DNA of 64,000 nucleotides, taken from NCBI GenBank assembly GCA_014871385.1, contig CM026428.1:3234776-3298775 (forward strand), in the 5' to 3' direction. Positions 36,813 through 49,254 of the stretch are shown here, one piece after another; positions within the stretch are counted from its first letter, which is position 1; every line of letters starts with the position of its first letter. The position numbers were made by a program, and so were the translations under genes. The DNA comes from Ceratodon purpureus. Taxonomy: Eukaryota > Streptophyta > Bryopsida > Pseudoditrichales > Ditrichaceae. The notes beneath the pieces are model-generated. The model had not been told where the DNA came from. It was given only the letters and a program-made list of their open reading frames with translations, and searched no databases.

Positions 36813-38898
36813 TCATTTGTGCGCTACTGGCCTTGACTGAACCACTTGCTCAATCTTCTCCATCACCTCTGGTGTTAGCTTGGGAATAACTTCCAGGGCT
36901 TTCATATTCTCAACCACCTGTAGAGTCACCCAAACGCACACGACTGAGAAAAAGCTGTCAAATGCAAAGGTTGCCTATTTCTTTTCCTTCACAATACAAT
37001 CGTAGGATGGCAAAACGTCCACAAGGACAAACACCTACTTTATCCCAAATAAACAAATTCGCATTCAAATATTCAAACTCGCATGTTCCAAGATCTCAAA
37101 AGTCTCATCTCGCGCCGTGACAGTGGCATTTACCTGATGCTCTTTCGTGGCTCCGGTAATAACAGAGCTCACGTGAGGATTCTTAGCAACCCAAGCAAGA
37201 GCCATTTGTGCCAAAGGAACATCGAGTTCCTTAGCAATTGCTTTAAGCCCCTCCACTTTCTTCAACGTCGCTTCTACTAGAGACTTCTCTTTCAGGCCCT
37301 GCGTACGTACAATGTGGATATAAATTCGGAGAAATTCATCAAATTCAGAGAGGTCGCACAATATTAAATGCATTTAAAGACGCGATAACACACATTCAAA
37401 CTTCACAAACTGGACTCACAAAATATCATAGAGACCACAAACCTTGTAGTTTGCCAAGGCCATACGACTGCCTTCAGGAATATTGTCTATCGAGTATTTC
37501 CCAGTCAGAACACCAGATGCAAGAGGACTCCAGGTAGTAAGACCCAGTCCATACTTCTCGTAAAGTGGGGCGTACTCGGATTCCACCTGATACAAACACA
37601 AAACCGCTGAATCAATCCCTTGGCGTCCTACAACGGCATCACTAAATCCACCACGATACATGCCAGGATTCCCAATACCAAACATACAGATTCTGAGTTA
37701 CGGAAGTTCATCAATAGTGCATGCTCACCTTGTTGCGCGAGAACATGTTGTATTCCGGTTGCTCCATTGCGGGGCCGACCATGTCTAGCCGGTTGGCAAT
37801 TTCCCAAGCCTCTGTAATTTGCTGGCCAGACCACTCACTGGTTCCCCAGTAAAATGCATAACCATGGTCTATCACCCAATTCATAGCTCTTACAGTCTCT
37901 TCGATCGGAGTGTTGGGATCTGGGCGGTGGCAATATAACAGATCCACATAGTCCATGTCCAAGCGCTTCAGAGAAGCCTGAATTCATCAGAGAAGCAAGA
38001 ATACGCGTAAATTATATGAATGATCATAGGCAAGCACTCTTTCCAGAAGACAAGCACTCTTTCCAGAAGCTAAAAACTCCACGTTCTGATAATAGAGAAT
38101 CTCCCGGTTAGAATGGCAGTTCAGTAACAGAATTGCAAACTACTGCCAGTACATGTATTACACTACTCGTCTTCCCTCTTCATTATAAATCAGATTTCGC
38201 AATACTCGAGAAAAAGACAACAAATACCCATGTTTCACTTCATACTTTTTTCATCTGAGTTAAAACATTTTCGACATTCTATCTCCAATTAACTTGTCAG
38301 ACACAGGTTTCTAAGCTTCGACAAGCATTGAGGTTATCACTTAAAATTCCCACAAACGTCATACCATATTCTTTTCTCTATTCAATACAGAGAGTACAAC
38401 TTCAAATCTGCGAAAGAAAACTCAACCGCAACTTCGGCGCAAAAAACTCAAAAGTGCTAGATCCCCGTACATTGTACGATCAAACGAGAGCGGCTCCCAA
38501 AGGTGACGAAAGAAACGCAATCGAAAGTATAACACCAAACACCGAACTGGGCAAACTACTTAACTCAAAGAGATCAAACTCACCTTGGTCCCTTCAATGA
38601 TGTGCTTGCGAGAGAGCCCTTTGTCATTCGGACCACTCCCACCCCAGAAAATCTTAGTAGAAATCACGAGGTCCGAGCGCTTCCACCCAGCCTGCTTAAT
38701 AGCAGCACCCATGATCTCCTCCGCCTTCCCATCAGCATAAACCTCCGCATTATCAAAGAAGTTCACCCCCGCCTCCCGACACCGCGATAGAATGCCCACC
38801 GCATCCTTCACATCCAGCTGATTGCCGAAAGTCACCCAGGCGCCATAGCTCAACGTGCTCACCCTCAACCCCGTCCTCCCCAAGTTCCTGTACTCCAT
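36813..38898 (-). CDS. KAB1: Aldo/keto reductase, voltage-gated K+ channel beta-subunit type (KAB1), 5 exons
   Basis: NADPH-binding aldo/keto reductase fold; plant KAB1 proteins associate with potassium channel alpha subunits. Minus-strand exons: 38898-38584, 37977-37729, 37586-37443, 37298-37134 and 36917-36813; 325 aa, matching the family's usual ~328. Landmarks: N-terminus [31 protein letters not shown] (catalytic Asp and Tyr), [10 protein letters not shown] (catalytic Lys), [20 protein letters not shown] (catalytic His), [40 protein letters not shown], and [12 protein letters not shown] of the cofactor site. The frame is open back to an ATG at 38,946, but the homologous start is 38,898. 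A CAC/ATC-rich microsatellite lies shortly upstream, probably in the 5' UTR or promoter. Confidence 0.93.
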
Positions 38899-38954
38899 CG
38901 CTGCAACACCACTCAAACACCCACCTGCAGCCACAACCCAAACCAAATTCAGAC

Positions 38955-39022
38955 ATCACCAAACACCACCAACATCATCATCACCATCACCACCACCATC
39001 ACCACCACCACCACCATCATCG
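38955..39022. repeat. CAC/CAT trinucleotide microsatellite
   Basis: A run of CACCAC, CATCAC and CATCATC units about 60-125 bp upstream of the KAB1-like start codon; on the gene's own strand it reads GTG/GAT. Confidence 0.8.
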
Positions 39023-40360
39023 CAACAAAACTCTTCCACCATCTAGCATTGATTAACATTCTGATGAGTGCTTGCATGTGCCATGATGGTGGTGGTCCAT
39101 GTCCTGGGCTTTGTTCTAGACAAATGCATGTCTCCGAAACAAGAAGAGATCTAACTCAACTCACCAGCAAGGTTGTCACTCTCAAAAAATGGTCGACAAT
39201 GCGAGCTTTGGAGAGACAAGAATAATCTGATGATGGGTTCACAAGATCTGTGATGAAGGTGACAAGTCGGAAATTCTGAAGACACATGCGCGCTCAACCC
39301 TAGAAGAACCTCGTTGATGTCGGATCGTCGATGAATGCAATCCATATTGGATGAAGTACTGCATAATCTAAGAGAAGTGAAGAGTAGAGGATTTGTAATC
39401 TAAGAAAATGGTAGATGATGTTGTTGTGAAGTGGTGTTAAATTGTGATTGGATGATTTTTGTCAGTTTGTAGATGAAAGTGGGGTGGAAGGAATAAGCAG
39501 ATGGCGGTTCGTGGGGGGATGATGTGGCGTCGGGCAGGCTGAGGTGGCGTGATGAGGTGGCGTGCTGAGGTGGATGTAAGGAGGATGGCCACTTGGGGGG
39601 TGGGGTGAATGGTTTTGCGAGGGGGTGGTGGGTATGGCAGATAGCGGGCTGCGGAGGGAGTCAGTGAGTCACCGTTTGGCAACGTGGGGCGGGGAGTATG
39701 AGGCGCATGGTATGGAATGCTATGGTGCGGGAGAGGGCGGGGCTCGGGAGGTGCACAACTGCGCGCGGGCCTCCAGAGAGCTTCGCCATCCGAAGTGGAA
39801 GTGGAAGTGCGTGCGGAAGGTTCGGTGTTGGCTTTGAGTCTGCAGCTCGTGAGGTGCAGCCTTGGAAGTGCAGTGCGGTGGGTTCCAAGTTTGGAAGTGG
39901 GTTTCCGAAGGATCGCTGCCTCAGGGATTCGAAATGCTAGAGAGAAATGTTCTTCTTTAGAACAGAGATCAGATGTACAATCTCTGAGATTCTTCTCAAC
40001 TAATTCTCAACAACATATCAATGTATTGTACTCCCAGATAGATAGATAGAAACTCCGGTCCAAAATAGGGCCAGCGTGAATCGAGTGTCTGTACGTATGG
40101 TTAATGAACCAATGCTCACCAGACAAAGGGCCACTAATACCGAACTACTCACCCCTTTTGGGAATAGACACTACAGTAACTTATTAGTAACACTCACTGA
40201 ACCAAGTAGAAGAAAAAACGGAATGGTACTTCCATATAGGGCTTTTGTCCATGGCACACACCAAAACAAAAGATGTTTACGTTTGGTCTTTGTGCTTTCT
40301 ATTCCAAACTTATATCTAGCTCAAAGATTATTCTATTTGTAACCCCCTTAAGAAAAAAAT
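39023..40360. other. Intergenic region, partly GC-rich
   Basis: 39,470-39,900 is G-rich (GGTGGCGTG..GAGGTGG words at 39,520-39,570) and supports several overlapping short frames, none with a family match. 39,950-40,050 ends in an A/C-rich stretch with a GATA microsatellite (about 40,036-40,050). It might be the edge of an unrecognised retroelement LTR; no paired LTR was found. Confidence 0.35.
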
Positions 40361-40645
40361 TCTATAATCCTCAAAGCACCCCCCGCGAGGGAATCGCTCG
40401 TGGCACTTCGCCTCCCAAGCTTTTGGATGGAATGCCCGCCACAGCCAAAAGCCTGCGGGGCCAAAATATCCAGGCAGGGGGGCATAATTTTGGGAGGCTT
40501 CCGGACAGCCTAAACTGAAAGTTACCACAAGGATTCAAACCCAGCACCTCTGGCCCCAATCCTAGGCACTCATCATGCATTCAAATCAGCATGTCGACCA
40601 TGCTCGACCGTGCTACCTCGGTTGTACATCAATGAAGTTGCCATG
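40361..40645 (-). mobile_element. tRNA-derived SINE-like unit
   Basis: On the minus strand a head with GAGGTAGCACGGTCGAGCA and GGTCGACATGC resembles a tRNA-like A-box. About 60 bases on, GCTGGGTTTGAATCC matches a pol III B-box (GGTTCGAATCC). A GC-rich body follows. The A-box match is imperfect, and neither a 3' tail nor a target-site duplication was proven. Confidence 0.4.
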
Positions 40646-40849
40646 AATATAATGTTCTCCACGGGGGTTACGCAGGGTGAGCCCCTGCCGGGAGGGGCTC
40701 ACCCTACACTTTACTTCTATATCACGAGTAAACTTAATTCTTTACCATCAAAATACCCATATTCCAATGCATATCGGCTTCTTCGCTCTCAAAAACGGGC
40801 TATCAACATCGAACATATAAACATATTAATTTATAAACAAATAACTAGG

Positions 40850-41000
40850 CACCACAACTTTGGTGTAGTCGTTTGAGTCATGGCACACTGGTGTGGTTGT
40901 TGTGAGTTCAAATCTCCATGCTGACGTGGGACTTACTACCATAGGCCACCCAACTATGGTAAGGGGTCTTTAGACCTCGTTGTATGGCTATCCAAAATGC
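40850..41000 (+). mobile_element. Second SINE-like unit
   Basis: Contains GGTGTAGTCGTTTGAG (A-box-like) and, about 40 bases later, GAGTTCAAATCTCC (B-box), the spacing of tRNA-derived promoters. Downstream GTGGGACTTACTACC and CTTTAGACCTCG could be the SINE body. The 3' end is uncertain. Orientation is opposite to the unit at 40,361-40,645. Confidence 0.42.
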
Positions 41001-41194
41001 CCTTGGGGAGATAATATGTCGATTGTCTTTAAGGCATTAAGAAAAGAAAAGTGTTTACCTTTAAGAGGAGGAAGTAGCTCTAGATTCACTATCTTTTGTC
41101 AAGTGGGCATTAGATCGGTGAATAGAATGAACAAAGACTATATTCACACCGCCTTTTTGAAGTCGGAGTTCTTCTTTTTCTAAACAAATATTCA

Positions 41195-43037
41195 TAGGAA
41201 CATATGAATATATATATATATATAAATAAACAAACAAATGATCCTATGACTCAATGACCATATGAACATATGACCCAATAAACATAATATGAACATATGA
41301 CCCAATAAACATATGAATATACTTTGCACCCTTTATTGTCACATTCTGGATTATCACATACTCTCTAATATCACTAAACCCTAGCGAATAGATGTGCATT
41401 GTGCAAAACTCCTCCCCAATTGTCACTATCACTTCCCATAATGTCACACGCACCTCCTTTCAAATGCGCATTTGTTCCCTAGGGTTGCTAAAAGTCATCT
41501 TCATTCCATTTCTAAAGACTTCCATAATATCACATTTTCAACTAATTCTTTACAATCACATATCGAAATTAACACGAGAGACCTCTTCATTATCACATGC
41601 ATTTTGGTCATCCAAGGTGTGACAATAAAGGGTGCAGAGTGTATAGAGACCCAAGAATCTATCACCCTATGACCTTATGAACATATACACCTATGGCTCT
41701 ATGTATCAATAACCCTAGAATCCAATCAACCTATGTCCCTATGAACCCATGCACATATGACACTACACATATATGAAACTATAAACATATGACCTTATGA
41801 TCATATCTACACATCAACACATTATCAAATGAAGATATAACATATGAGCATTTGCACATATGAATATATGAACCCATTAATATATAAGAATAGAACATAT
41901 GAGAATCTAATATAAGACCTATGGACTTATGAATCTATGAACATATAAACATATGAACAAATGAAAATATAACCGTGCAAACCCGTGAAGCTATAAACAT
42001 ATGAACTTGTGAATCTATATACCTTATGAACCTATGAATATATAAATATATGGACATATGAACATAAAAAAATAATACCATATAAACATATGAATATAAA
42101 AACATCTGAATCTAGGAACATATGAACTTATGAATCTGAGAACCTATGACCATATGAACATATAAACCTGAGAATCTATGAAGAAATGAACATAATAAAT
42201 TAAAAAAAATATGAACATAAGAACATATGTGCACATGAACTCATAAATCCACAAATTCATCTATCTTATGAATATATAAACATATGAATCTATATGCCTA
42301 CAAATTAATTAATGAACACATGAACAAATAAATATATGAACATAAAAAACTATTAACCTCTACACACTTGAACACATCAGCATATCAACGTGCAAACATA
42401 TGACCCTACGCACGTCCCAACATATGAACATACGCACGTTTCAACATAATATGACCATATGCACGTATAAACATATGAACATATCGACTTGTTAACATGT
42501 GAGCATAAGATTATCTCAACATATGAACCTAAAAACATATCCACACATAAAAACATGAATCTATGAACATATTAAAATAAAAACATATTAATATATGAAC
42601 ATATTAATATATGAACATATTAATATATGAACATATTAATATATGAACATATTAATATATAACATATTACTATATAACATATTAATACATAACATATTAA
42701 TATATGAACATATTAATACATGAACATATTAATATATGAACATATTAATAAATGAACATATTAATATATGAACACACGAACATATTAACATATGAACATA
42801 TTAATATATGAACATACAAATATATTAACATATGAACATACAAACATATTAACATATGAACATATGAATATATGAACATCCTTATAGATTGATATGTTTC
42901 TATGTTAATATGTTCACATGGTCAAATCTAAAATATAATCACATAGTCATAAGTAAGATATGTTACCATGGTCAAATGTTCGCATGCTTATATGTTTTTT
43001 ATGTTCACATGTTTATATATCCATATGTTTATAGATT
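41195..43037. repeat. CATATGAACATA-type degenerate satellite
   Basis: Degenerate short-period array of ATATGAACAT words with embedded CATATG palindromes. 42,590-42,760 is a more regular 16-18-bp repeat (GAACATATTAATATAT units). Up to about 42,880 the GAACAT orientation dominates; after about 42,890 the complementary GTTCATATG orientation takes over and continues into the left arm of the large inverted repeat. A MITE interrupts the array at 41,322-41,639. Confidence 0.85.
41322..41639. mobile_element. MITE with 22-bp TIRs and repeated TCAC motifs, inside the satellite
   Basis: The left end (CTTTGCACCC then TTTATTGTCACA) is mirrored at the right end (TGTGACAATAAA then GGGTGCAGAG) with one mismatch. 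The interior carries at least eight copies of an A(A/T)T(A/G)TCAC(A)-like word (near 41,337, 41,353, 41,370, 41,420, 41,438, 41,527, 41,552 and 41,590). There is no coding frame. Flanks are satellite sequence; the target duplication is unclear. Confidence 0.7.
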
Positions 43038-44794
43038 CATATGGTCATATGTTTGTACGTGCATATGTTTATATGTTCACACGTTCATATGTTCGTATAT
43101 TCTTAGGTTCACATAATCACATGGTCATATATTCACATGGTTAAGTGTTCATATGGACATAGGTTTAGATGGTCATATGATTACATGGTCATATGTTTAG
43201 ATGTTCATATATTCATATAGACATATGTTCACATCTTAATATGTTCATATGTTTATATATTCATTTGTTCATATGTTGATAGGTTCATATATTTATATGT
43301 TTACATGCTGATAGCTTCAGATGGTCGTTTGTTCACATAGTCATAGGTTCATATGTTCATATCTTCATACCTTCATAGGTATATATGTTCACATGCTCAT
43401 AGATGCACATATTTAGATGATCCTCTGCTCATATATTATCATATTTATATGTTCATATGTTCGCATATATTATAGTCATAGATTCGCTCGTGCATATGTT
43501 CATATGGGCTTGAGTTCTTATATTTTGAATTTATTGCGATAAAAGAAACTAAAATAAAAAAAATGTTTTTATCATCTCAAGTGCACATTTATATCAAATA
43601 AAATTTAACATATATTAAAATCATATAAAATACACACATATATTAAACATAAAATATAAAATATAGTTAAAAAAGAATTTTCTTCAATTTTCTTCAATAT
43701 TCATTTATATCAATGAATTAGTTTTAAGTTTTTAGAAAAAAAAAAAAAAAAATCAAAAAATAAACATGAGATGCTAATTGATTTAAAAAATGTGAATTGA
43801 ATTAAAAAATATTGATTGATTTAAAAAATATTAATTGAATTAAAAAATGTTGATTGATTTTAAAAATGTAAAAAATGGCTTGGAATGTAAAGTGAATAAG
43901 TAAATCAGTGCAAATTTGAATTAGTATGGATTTAGAAATGACGTACAAGATTGTCATTGTTACCAATGTTAACAAGAAAGCACAGATCATTCTCATTGAG
44001 AGGTAGCAGGTGACTCCAACATTGCAACCCAGCTCGGAATTTCAACAATCCCAACCTTTTGGTCCGACATGTTGTTCCAACTTGTAGTAAAAGATTTTGA
44101 CGTATTAAAATAGTTTTGACAATTCAGCTAAAATTTCATAGTTTTTGCAAATCTGTACCAAAGTATAGTGAATTAAAGGTATTATATCAATACTAACAAT
44201 GTACATATACATTGAAGCAAATATGGATTCAATGTCAAGTGTTTATTTGGAAAAAAGGTTTTTAAATTTAGAATAAACTCATTTATCAAAGAGAATGAAT
44301 AAACTTGGAAAGGAGAGAATTTCAGATAGTAATTGAATGTTGTCATGAATTTTTGGACTTTAAAACTTAATAGATTGGAAGATTATGCTTGTTTTATTGT
44401 GACAAACTATAATTTTTTTATATTTTAAATATGTGTTTTTAAAAAATGTTAAAAACCTACATAGCCAATAAAATAAAATTTATTAATACATTTTTTTCAT
44501 TTTAACTGAGTGTGTAAATACTTTGACTTGATTTGAATTTGTAGAAGCATTTATATTTTTTTACATAAAAAATAAATAAACCAAATATGAATAATTAAAT
44601 TTTATGGTATAAAATGGTGTTATATATTTAGAAATGTTAAAATTAAGCAAATATATATTACGGACATTATGTGATTGTATCTCCTACATTATATAATATC
44701 TTACAGCTTCTGATATAGGGATCAAGACCTCACTTGTGTGGTGGTTCGAGATTCTCAGAGTACCATACCACGGAACAAACCGTTGGGGCTGCGA
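43038..44794. repeat. Large inverted repeat, left arm (1,757 bp)
   Basis: Pairs base for base with 45,864-47,620; every pair of matching positions I checked sums to 90,658, so there are no indels. The outer ~470 bp is CATATG satellite in the GTTCAT orientation and the rest is AT-rich non-coding DNA. The inner boundary is after CCGTTGGGGCTGCGA. An identical 64-codon frame occurs in both arms (43,802-43,996 minus and 46,662-46,856 plus) but looks non-coding. Confidence 0.93.
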
Positions 44795-45863
44795 TAAACT
44801 CATTTTTGCTGTGTTCTTGTGGCTTGTGGTTTTTGAAGTTATTTCAACTTTTCATAATGAGTATCAAACCTTTTTCAAAAGACGCAACATGAGTTAGATA
44901 ACGTTTAATATGAATAATGTTGCATGTAATTACTTAAGTCAAAATTAAAGGAGAAGGTTTTACTTGTCTTCATGCTGGTCTTCCATCCCAATGCCGTGGC
45001 AACCCGAACAACACATTGCGCAGCAAGGCGGTCGAGCCGATATGGGCTGATAAAGCAATGTAGGATGGGATCGAGACTTTTGACACATTAAATCACCTCC
45101 GTACTACACTTCACCAACATATCTTCATTTTTCCGGATGAAGTTTCGCAACCGCTTCACGCACGTCTCCGGGTCGCTGAAATGTGTCCCTGCATTCCGTT
45201 GCTTCGTGACTATTGTGAAGAGGCTTCCGGTCCCTCCAAAGGTGACGGAGCAGCAACGTCGAGGAATGTTTGACAATTTGCCTCAAAGTCTACTTGCTCG
45301 ATAAGCTTTATGAACTTGTCAGGTACACAATTAGGATCGTACCTTAGCAGTGTAGGAGTTCTGTGAATTTGAGAAATGAAACCCACCAACTCGTTCAGAA
45401 GGAATATTTCCTGCTCGCGCTCAGCCTTCTTCCTTAGGTGCTGCATGGCACAAAAATGGTTTAGATTTACTTAAATATATATTAATCTTCAATTATGATT
45501 CCAAACTTTATTATATATTGATGTTGATAACTTTAAATAAAATTCTTTAAATTTAAAATATTAAAATATTAAATTTCAACACGAGTCATAAATATTCGCA
45601 AATCAATCATACACAATAAGTAAAAAAAACAAAAAAAAATCTATCTTTAATACTGATTTTTCCAATAAGGAAAATACCATGAATTCCTAATAATGACAAC
45701 AACTTCGTCCATGAGTAATTTTGTTGCATATGTTGAATAAAAATAAATTAAAAATTATGAAACAAAGTATGAAAAAATTAATGTAAAAACTTACTTACCA
45801 TGCCGAGAGACTCCGCACCATCATACTATTACTTCACGCTATGTTGTCATTTAAATTGGCACT
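44795..45863. other. Spacer (loop) of the large inverted repeat
   Basis: About 1.07 kb of single-copy DNA between the arms. The part 44,970-45,460 is less AT-rich and coding-like on the minus strand (separate entry); the remainder is AT-rich. Confidence 0.8.
45088..45446 (-). pseudogene. Gene-like fragment of unknown family in the palindrome spacer
   Basis: Two overlapping minus-strand frames, 45,446-45,210 (MQHLRKKAEREQEIFLLNEL...) and 45,276-45,088 (...TCVKRLRNFIRKNEDMLVKC...), have the composition of real protein sequence and overlap as if separated by a frameshift or an intron. The first part is Lys/Glu-rich and helical in appearance. No family recognised. It could be a captured host exon, because the surrounding sequence is non-coding. 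Confidence 0.3.
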
Positions 45864-47620
45864 TCGCAGCCCCAACGGTTTGTTCCGTGGTATGGTACTC
45901 TGAGAATCTCGAACCACCACACAAGTGAGGTCTTGATCCCTATATCAGAAGCTGTAAGATATTATATAATGTAGGAGATACAATCACATAATGTCCGTAA
46001 TATATATTTGCTTAATTTTAACATTTCTAAATATATAACACCATTTTATACCATAAAATTTAATTATTCATATTTGGTTTATTTATTTTTTATGTAAAAA
46101 AATATAAATGCTTCTACAAATTCAAATCAAGTCAAAGTATTTACACACTCAGTTAAAATGAAAAAAATGTATTAATAAATTTTATTTTATTGGCTATGTA
46201 GGTTTTTAACATTTTTTAAAAACACATATTTAAAATATAAAAAAATTATAGTTTGTCACAATAAAACAAGCATAATCTTCCAATCTATTAAGTTTTAAAG
46301 TCCAAAAATTCATGACAACATTCAATTACTATCTGAAATTCTCTCCTTTCCAAGTTTATTCATTCTCTTTGATAAATGAGTTTATTCTAAATTTAAAAAC
46401 CTTTTTTCCAAATAAACACTTGACATTGAATCCATATTTGCTTCAATGTATATGTACATTGTTAGTATTGATATAATACCTTTAATTCACTATACTTTGG
46501 TACAGATTTGCAAAAACTATGAAATTTTAGCTGAATTGTCAAAACTATTTTAATACGTCAAAATCTTTTACTACAAGTTGGAACAACATGTCGGACCAAA
46601 AGGTTGGGATTGTTGAAATTCCGAGCTGGGTTGCAATGTTGGAGTCACCTGCTACCTCTCAATGAGAATGATCTGTGCTTTCTTGTTAACATTGGTAACA
46701 ATGACAATCTTGTACGTCATTTCTAAATCCATACTAATTCAAATTTGCACTGATTTACTTATTCACTTTACATTCCAAGCCATTTTTTACATTTTTAAAA
46801 TCAATCAACATTTTTTAATTCAATTAATATTTTTTAAATCAATCAATATTTTTTAATTCAATTCACATTTTTTAAATCAATTAGCATCTCATGTTTATTT
46901 TTTGATTTTTTTTTTTTTTTTTCTAAAAACTTAAAACTAATTCATTGATATAAATGAATATTGAAGAAAATTGAAGAAAATTCTTTTTTAACTATATTTT
47001 ATATTTTATGTTTAATATATGTGTGTATTTTATATGATTTTAATATATGTTAAATTTTATTTGATATAAATGTGCACTTGAGATGATAAAAACATTTTTT
47101 TTATTTTAGTTTCTTTTATCGCAATAAATTCAAAATATAAGAACTCAAGCCCATATGAACATATGCACGAGCGAATCTATGACTATAATATATGCGAACA
47201 TATGAACATATAAATATGATAATATATGAGCAGAGGATCATCTAAATATGTGCATCTATGAGCATGTGAACATATATACCTATGAAGGTATGAAGATATG
47301 AACATATGAACCTATGACTATGTGAACAAACGACCATCTGAAGCTATCAGCATGTAAACATATAAATATATGAACCTATCAACATATGAACAAATGAATA
47401 TATAAACATATGAACATATTAAGATGTGAACATATGTCTATATGAATATATGAACATCTAAACATATGACCATGTAATCATATGACCATCTAAACCTATG
47501 TCCATATGAACACTTAACCATGTGAATATATGACCATGTGATTATGTGAACCTAAGAATATACGAACATATGAACGTGTGAACATATAAACATATGCACG
47601 TACAAACATATGACCATATG
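45864..47620. repeat. Large inverted repeat, right arm (1,757 bp)
   Basis: Reverse complement of 43,038-44,794. The outer ~475 bp (about 47,145-47,620) is satellite in the GAACATATG orientation. Just beyond 47,620 the match stops and ordinary AT-rich sequence follows from about 47,640. Confidence 0.93.
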
Positions 47621-49254
47621 CACGTGTGATCATATGAAGTATGGAATAAGCTCACAAAATTTTGAGCCTCATAGGGGCTTGAAATTTAGAAAATGTCTTT
47701 GAATTTGTGAAAGGGATGTGCTGAAATTGCCTTACATTTTCCGAAAGTAAATCTACTTAAGGGGTAATCTTAAAATGTTGAATTGGAAATCCAAATAGTA
47801 GATATGTTGAAGTCAATGAGGAGAAGAACCACAAAAGAATTCAAGGCATTGTAGGTAGATTTCAAATTCGTAGAATTTTGGAAGTGTTAATTGTATATTT
47901 TATATTTATTTCGAAAGGCAGATTTGTTAAAAGGCAGTCTTGTGGATGGACCCTGCCACGTCACACATATTGGATAAAATTTACTAAGTTTAGATGAAAA
48001 ATGAGAATTGAATGAAATATTTTATGTTGATGAGAAATGGATTTTTGATGAGAACTAAGTTCTGAATGATAATTGTCATTTGAATGAAAAAATCAGCAAC
48101 CTTTTTAGTTGGAAACTAAGATGGAAACGCTTAGTTGGATGAAAATATTATATTGGATGAAAACTTTTAGAAATGTGTATGGATGAAAAAATATTGGGCT
48201 CATCATTTTACAAGCGCCTACCCTTTGAAATTTCGTCTTGTTACTTTTGTGAATGATGGGCAAATTGGCCAAAAAATGGGAGATTTTGATTGGTTATTGA
48301 TGCCCGGATTTAAACTAGATTCTTCTAAAATTCATAACTTTTGCATCGTTACTTCAAATGCTTTGAAATTTGCGCCATCGGAAAACTACTGGTAGAAGGT
48401 ATGTGCAACACAAAGTTTAGAAAATAATTAAATTCTAAAAACCTTAGAATAGCCTGCGTAGAAGTGCTCCGACTATAATATAGTTTCTGAGGCCTTTCGG
48501 GGTAAATGACATCAAGTTATATAAGGACTATATTTAGATACTAACATTACCTTTTAATAAATATTATGTCACATATGATAGTTAGTTTATACAAAATACC
48601 ATCATTTTTGAAGACGATTCGTCAAACATGACTTGTAATAGCATTGCTATTGAGTTTGCCATACAAAAAGACCATAGCTATCCAACATACCATGTCTAAT
48701 CTTCTCCGCAGAAAGGTCTGAAAATAACCAATCCCTTCTTTAAGTACATGACCCACCATGTACAACTAAAATAAAAAATTAGTAGTTAAGACTACTAAAT
48801 TATGTACTGATAATATAAGCACTTGTCTTTTAATCCATAGTAGGCTCGTTACTTTGCAGAATTCTTCTATTGCCTTGCAATTGTTTACTTAGTAGTGCTA
48901 AGTAAATATATACAATACACACATTGAAATGATTCGAATGAAGGTTTGACTAAAAACTCATTATATGATATAATTAGTCTCTACAACCAACAATTGAGCT
49001 CATGACTTAATAAACACCACATGCAATCATCAACAATTATACCTCAAAACCAAATACAAAGCTTCACTTGGACTTTGACCATTTGTGGTTAATGATTATT
49101 GATTACTTGTTCTTAGAATGTCTATTCTAAAAAGAAGAAATTAGTTCTATACCACTAACCTATGTTCCATAAATACAAGCTTAATGGTGGAATGAAAAGA
49201 TATTTTCTTCACTCCAATTTTTTTTCTTTGTGTACACAATATATATCCTTTGCA
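47621..49254. other. AT-rich intergenic DNA
   Basis: No gene recognised. 47,990-48,190 contains repeated GATGAAAA/GATGAGAA words. 48,230-48,410 (AATTCATAACTTTTGCATCG) faintly resembles 480-530 of the window's first element (ATAACTTTTGATCCTAATG), so it may be another decayed relative. Confidence 0.35.

Noticed and set aside
38899-38946. Upstream ATG of the KAB1-like gene adding 16 residues
   Set aside because: Homologues begin at M(E/Q)Y(R/K)NLG; the extra residues show no similarity.
39625-40049. GC-rich overlapping frames downstream of the 39.5-kb G-rich tract
   Set aside because: Several frames are open on both strands at once, which indicates composition rather than coding; no domain seen.
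43802-46856. Identical 64-codon frames in the two palindrome arms as a possible small protein
   Set aside because: Low-complexity Ile/Phe-rich composition in AT-rich DNA; identity follows from the arms being duplicates.
41195-47640. CRISPR-like or coding repeat array
   Set aside because: The repeats are degenerate, short-period and without unique spacers, in a plant nuclear context; it is a satellite.
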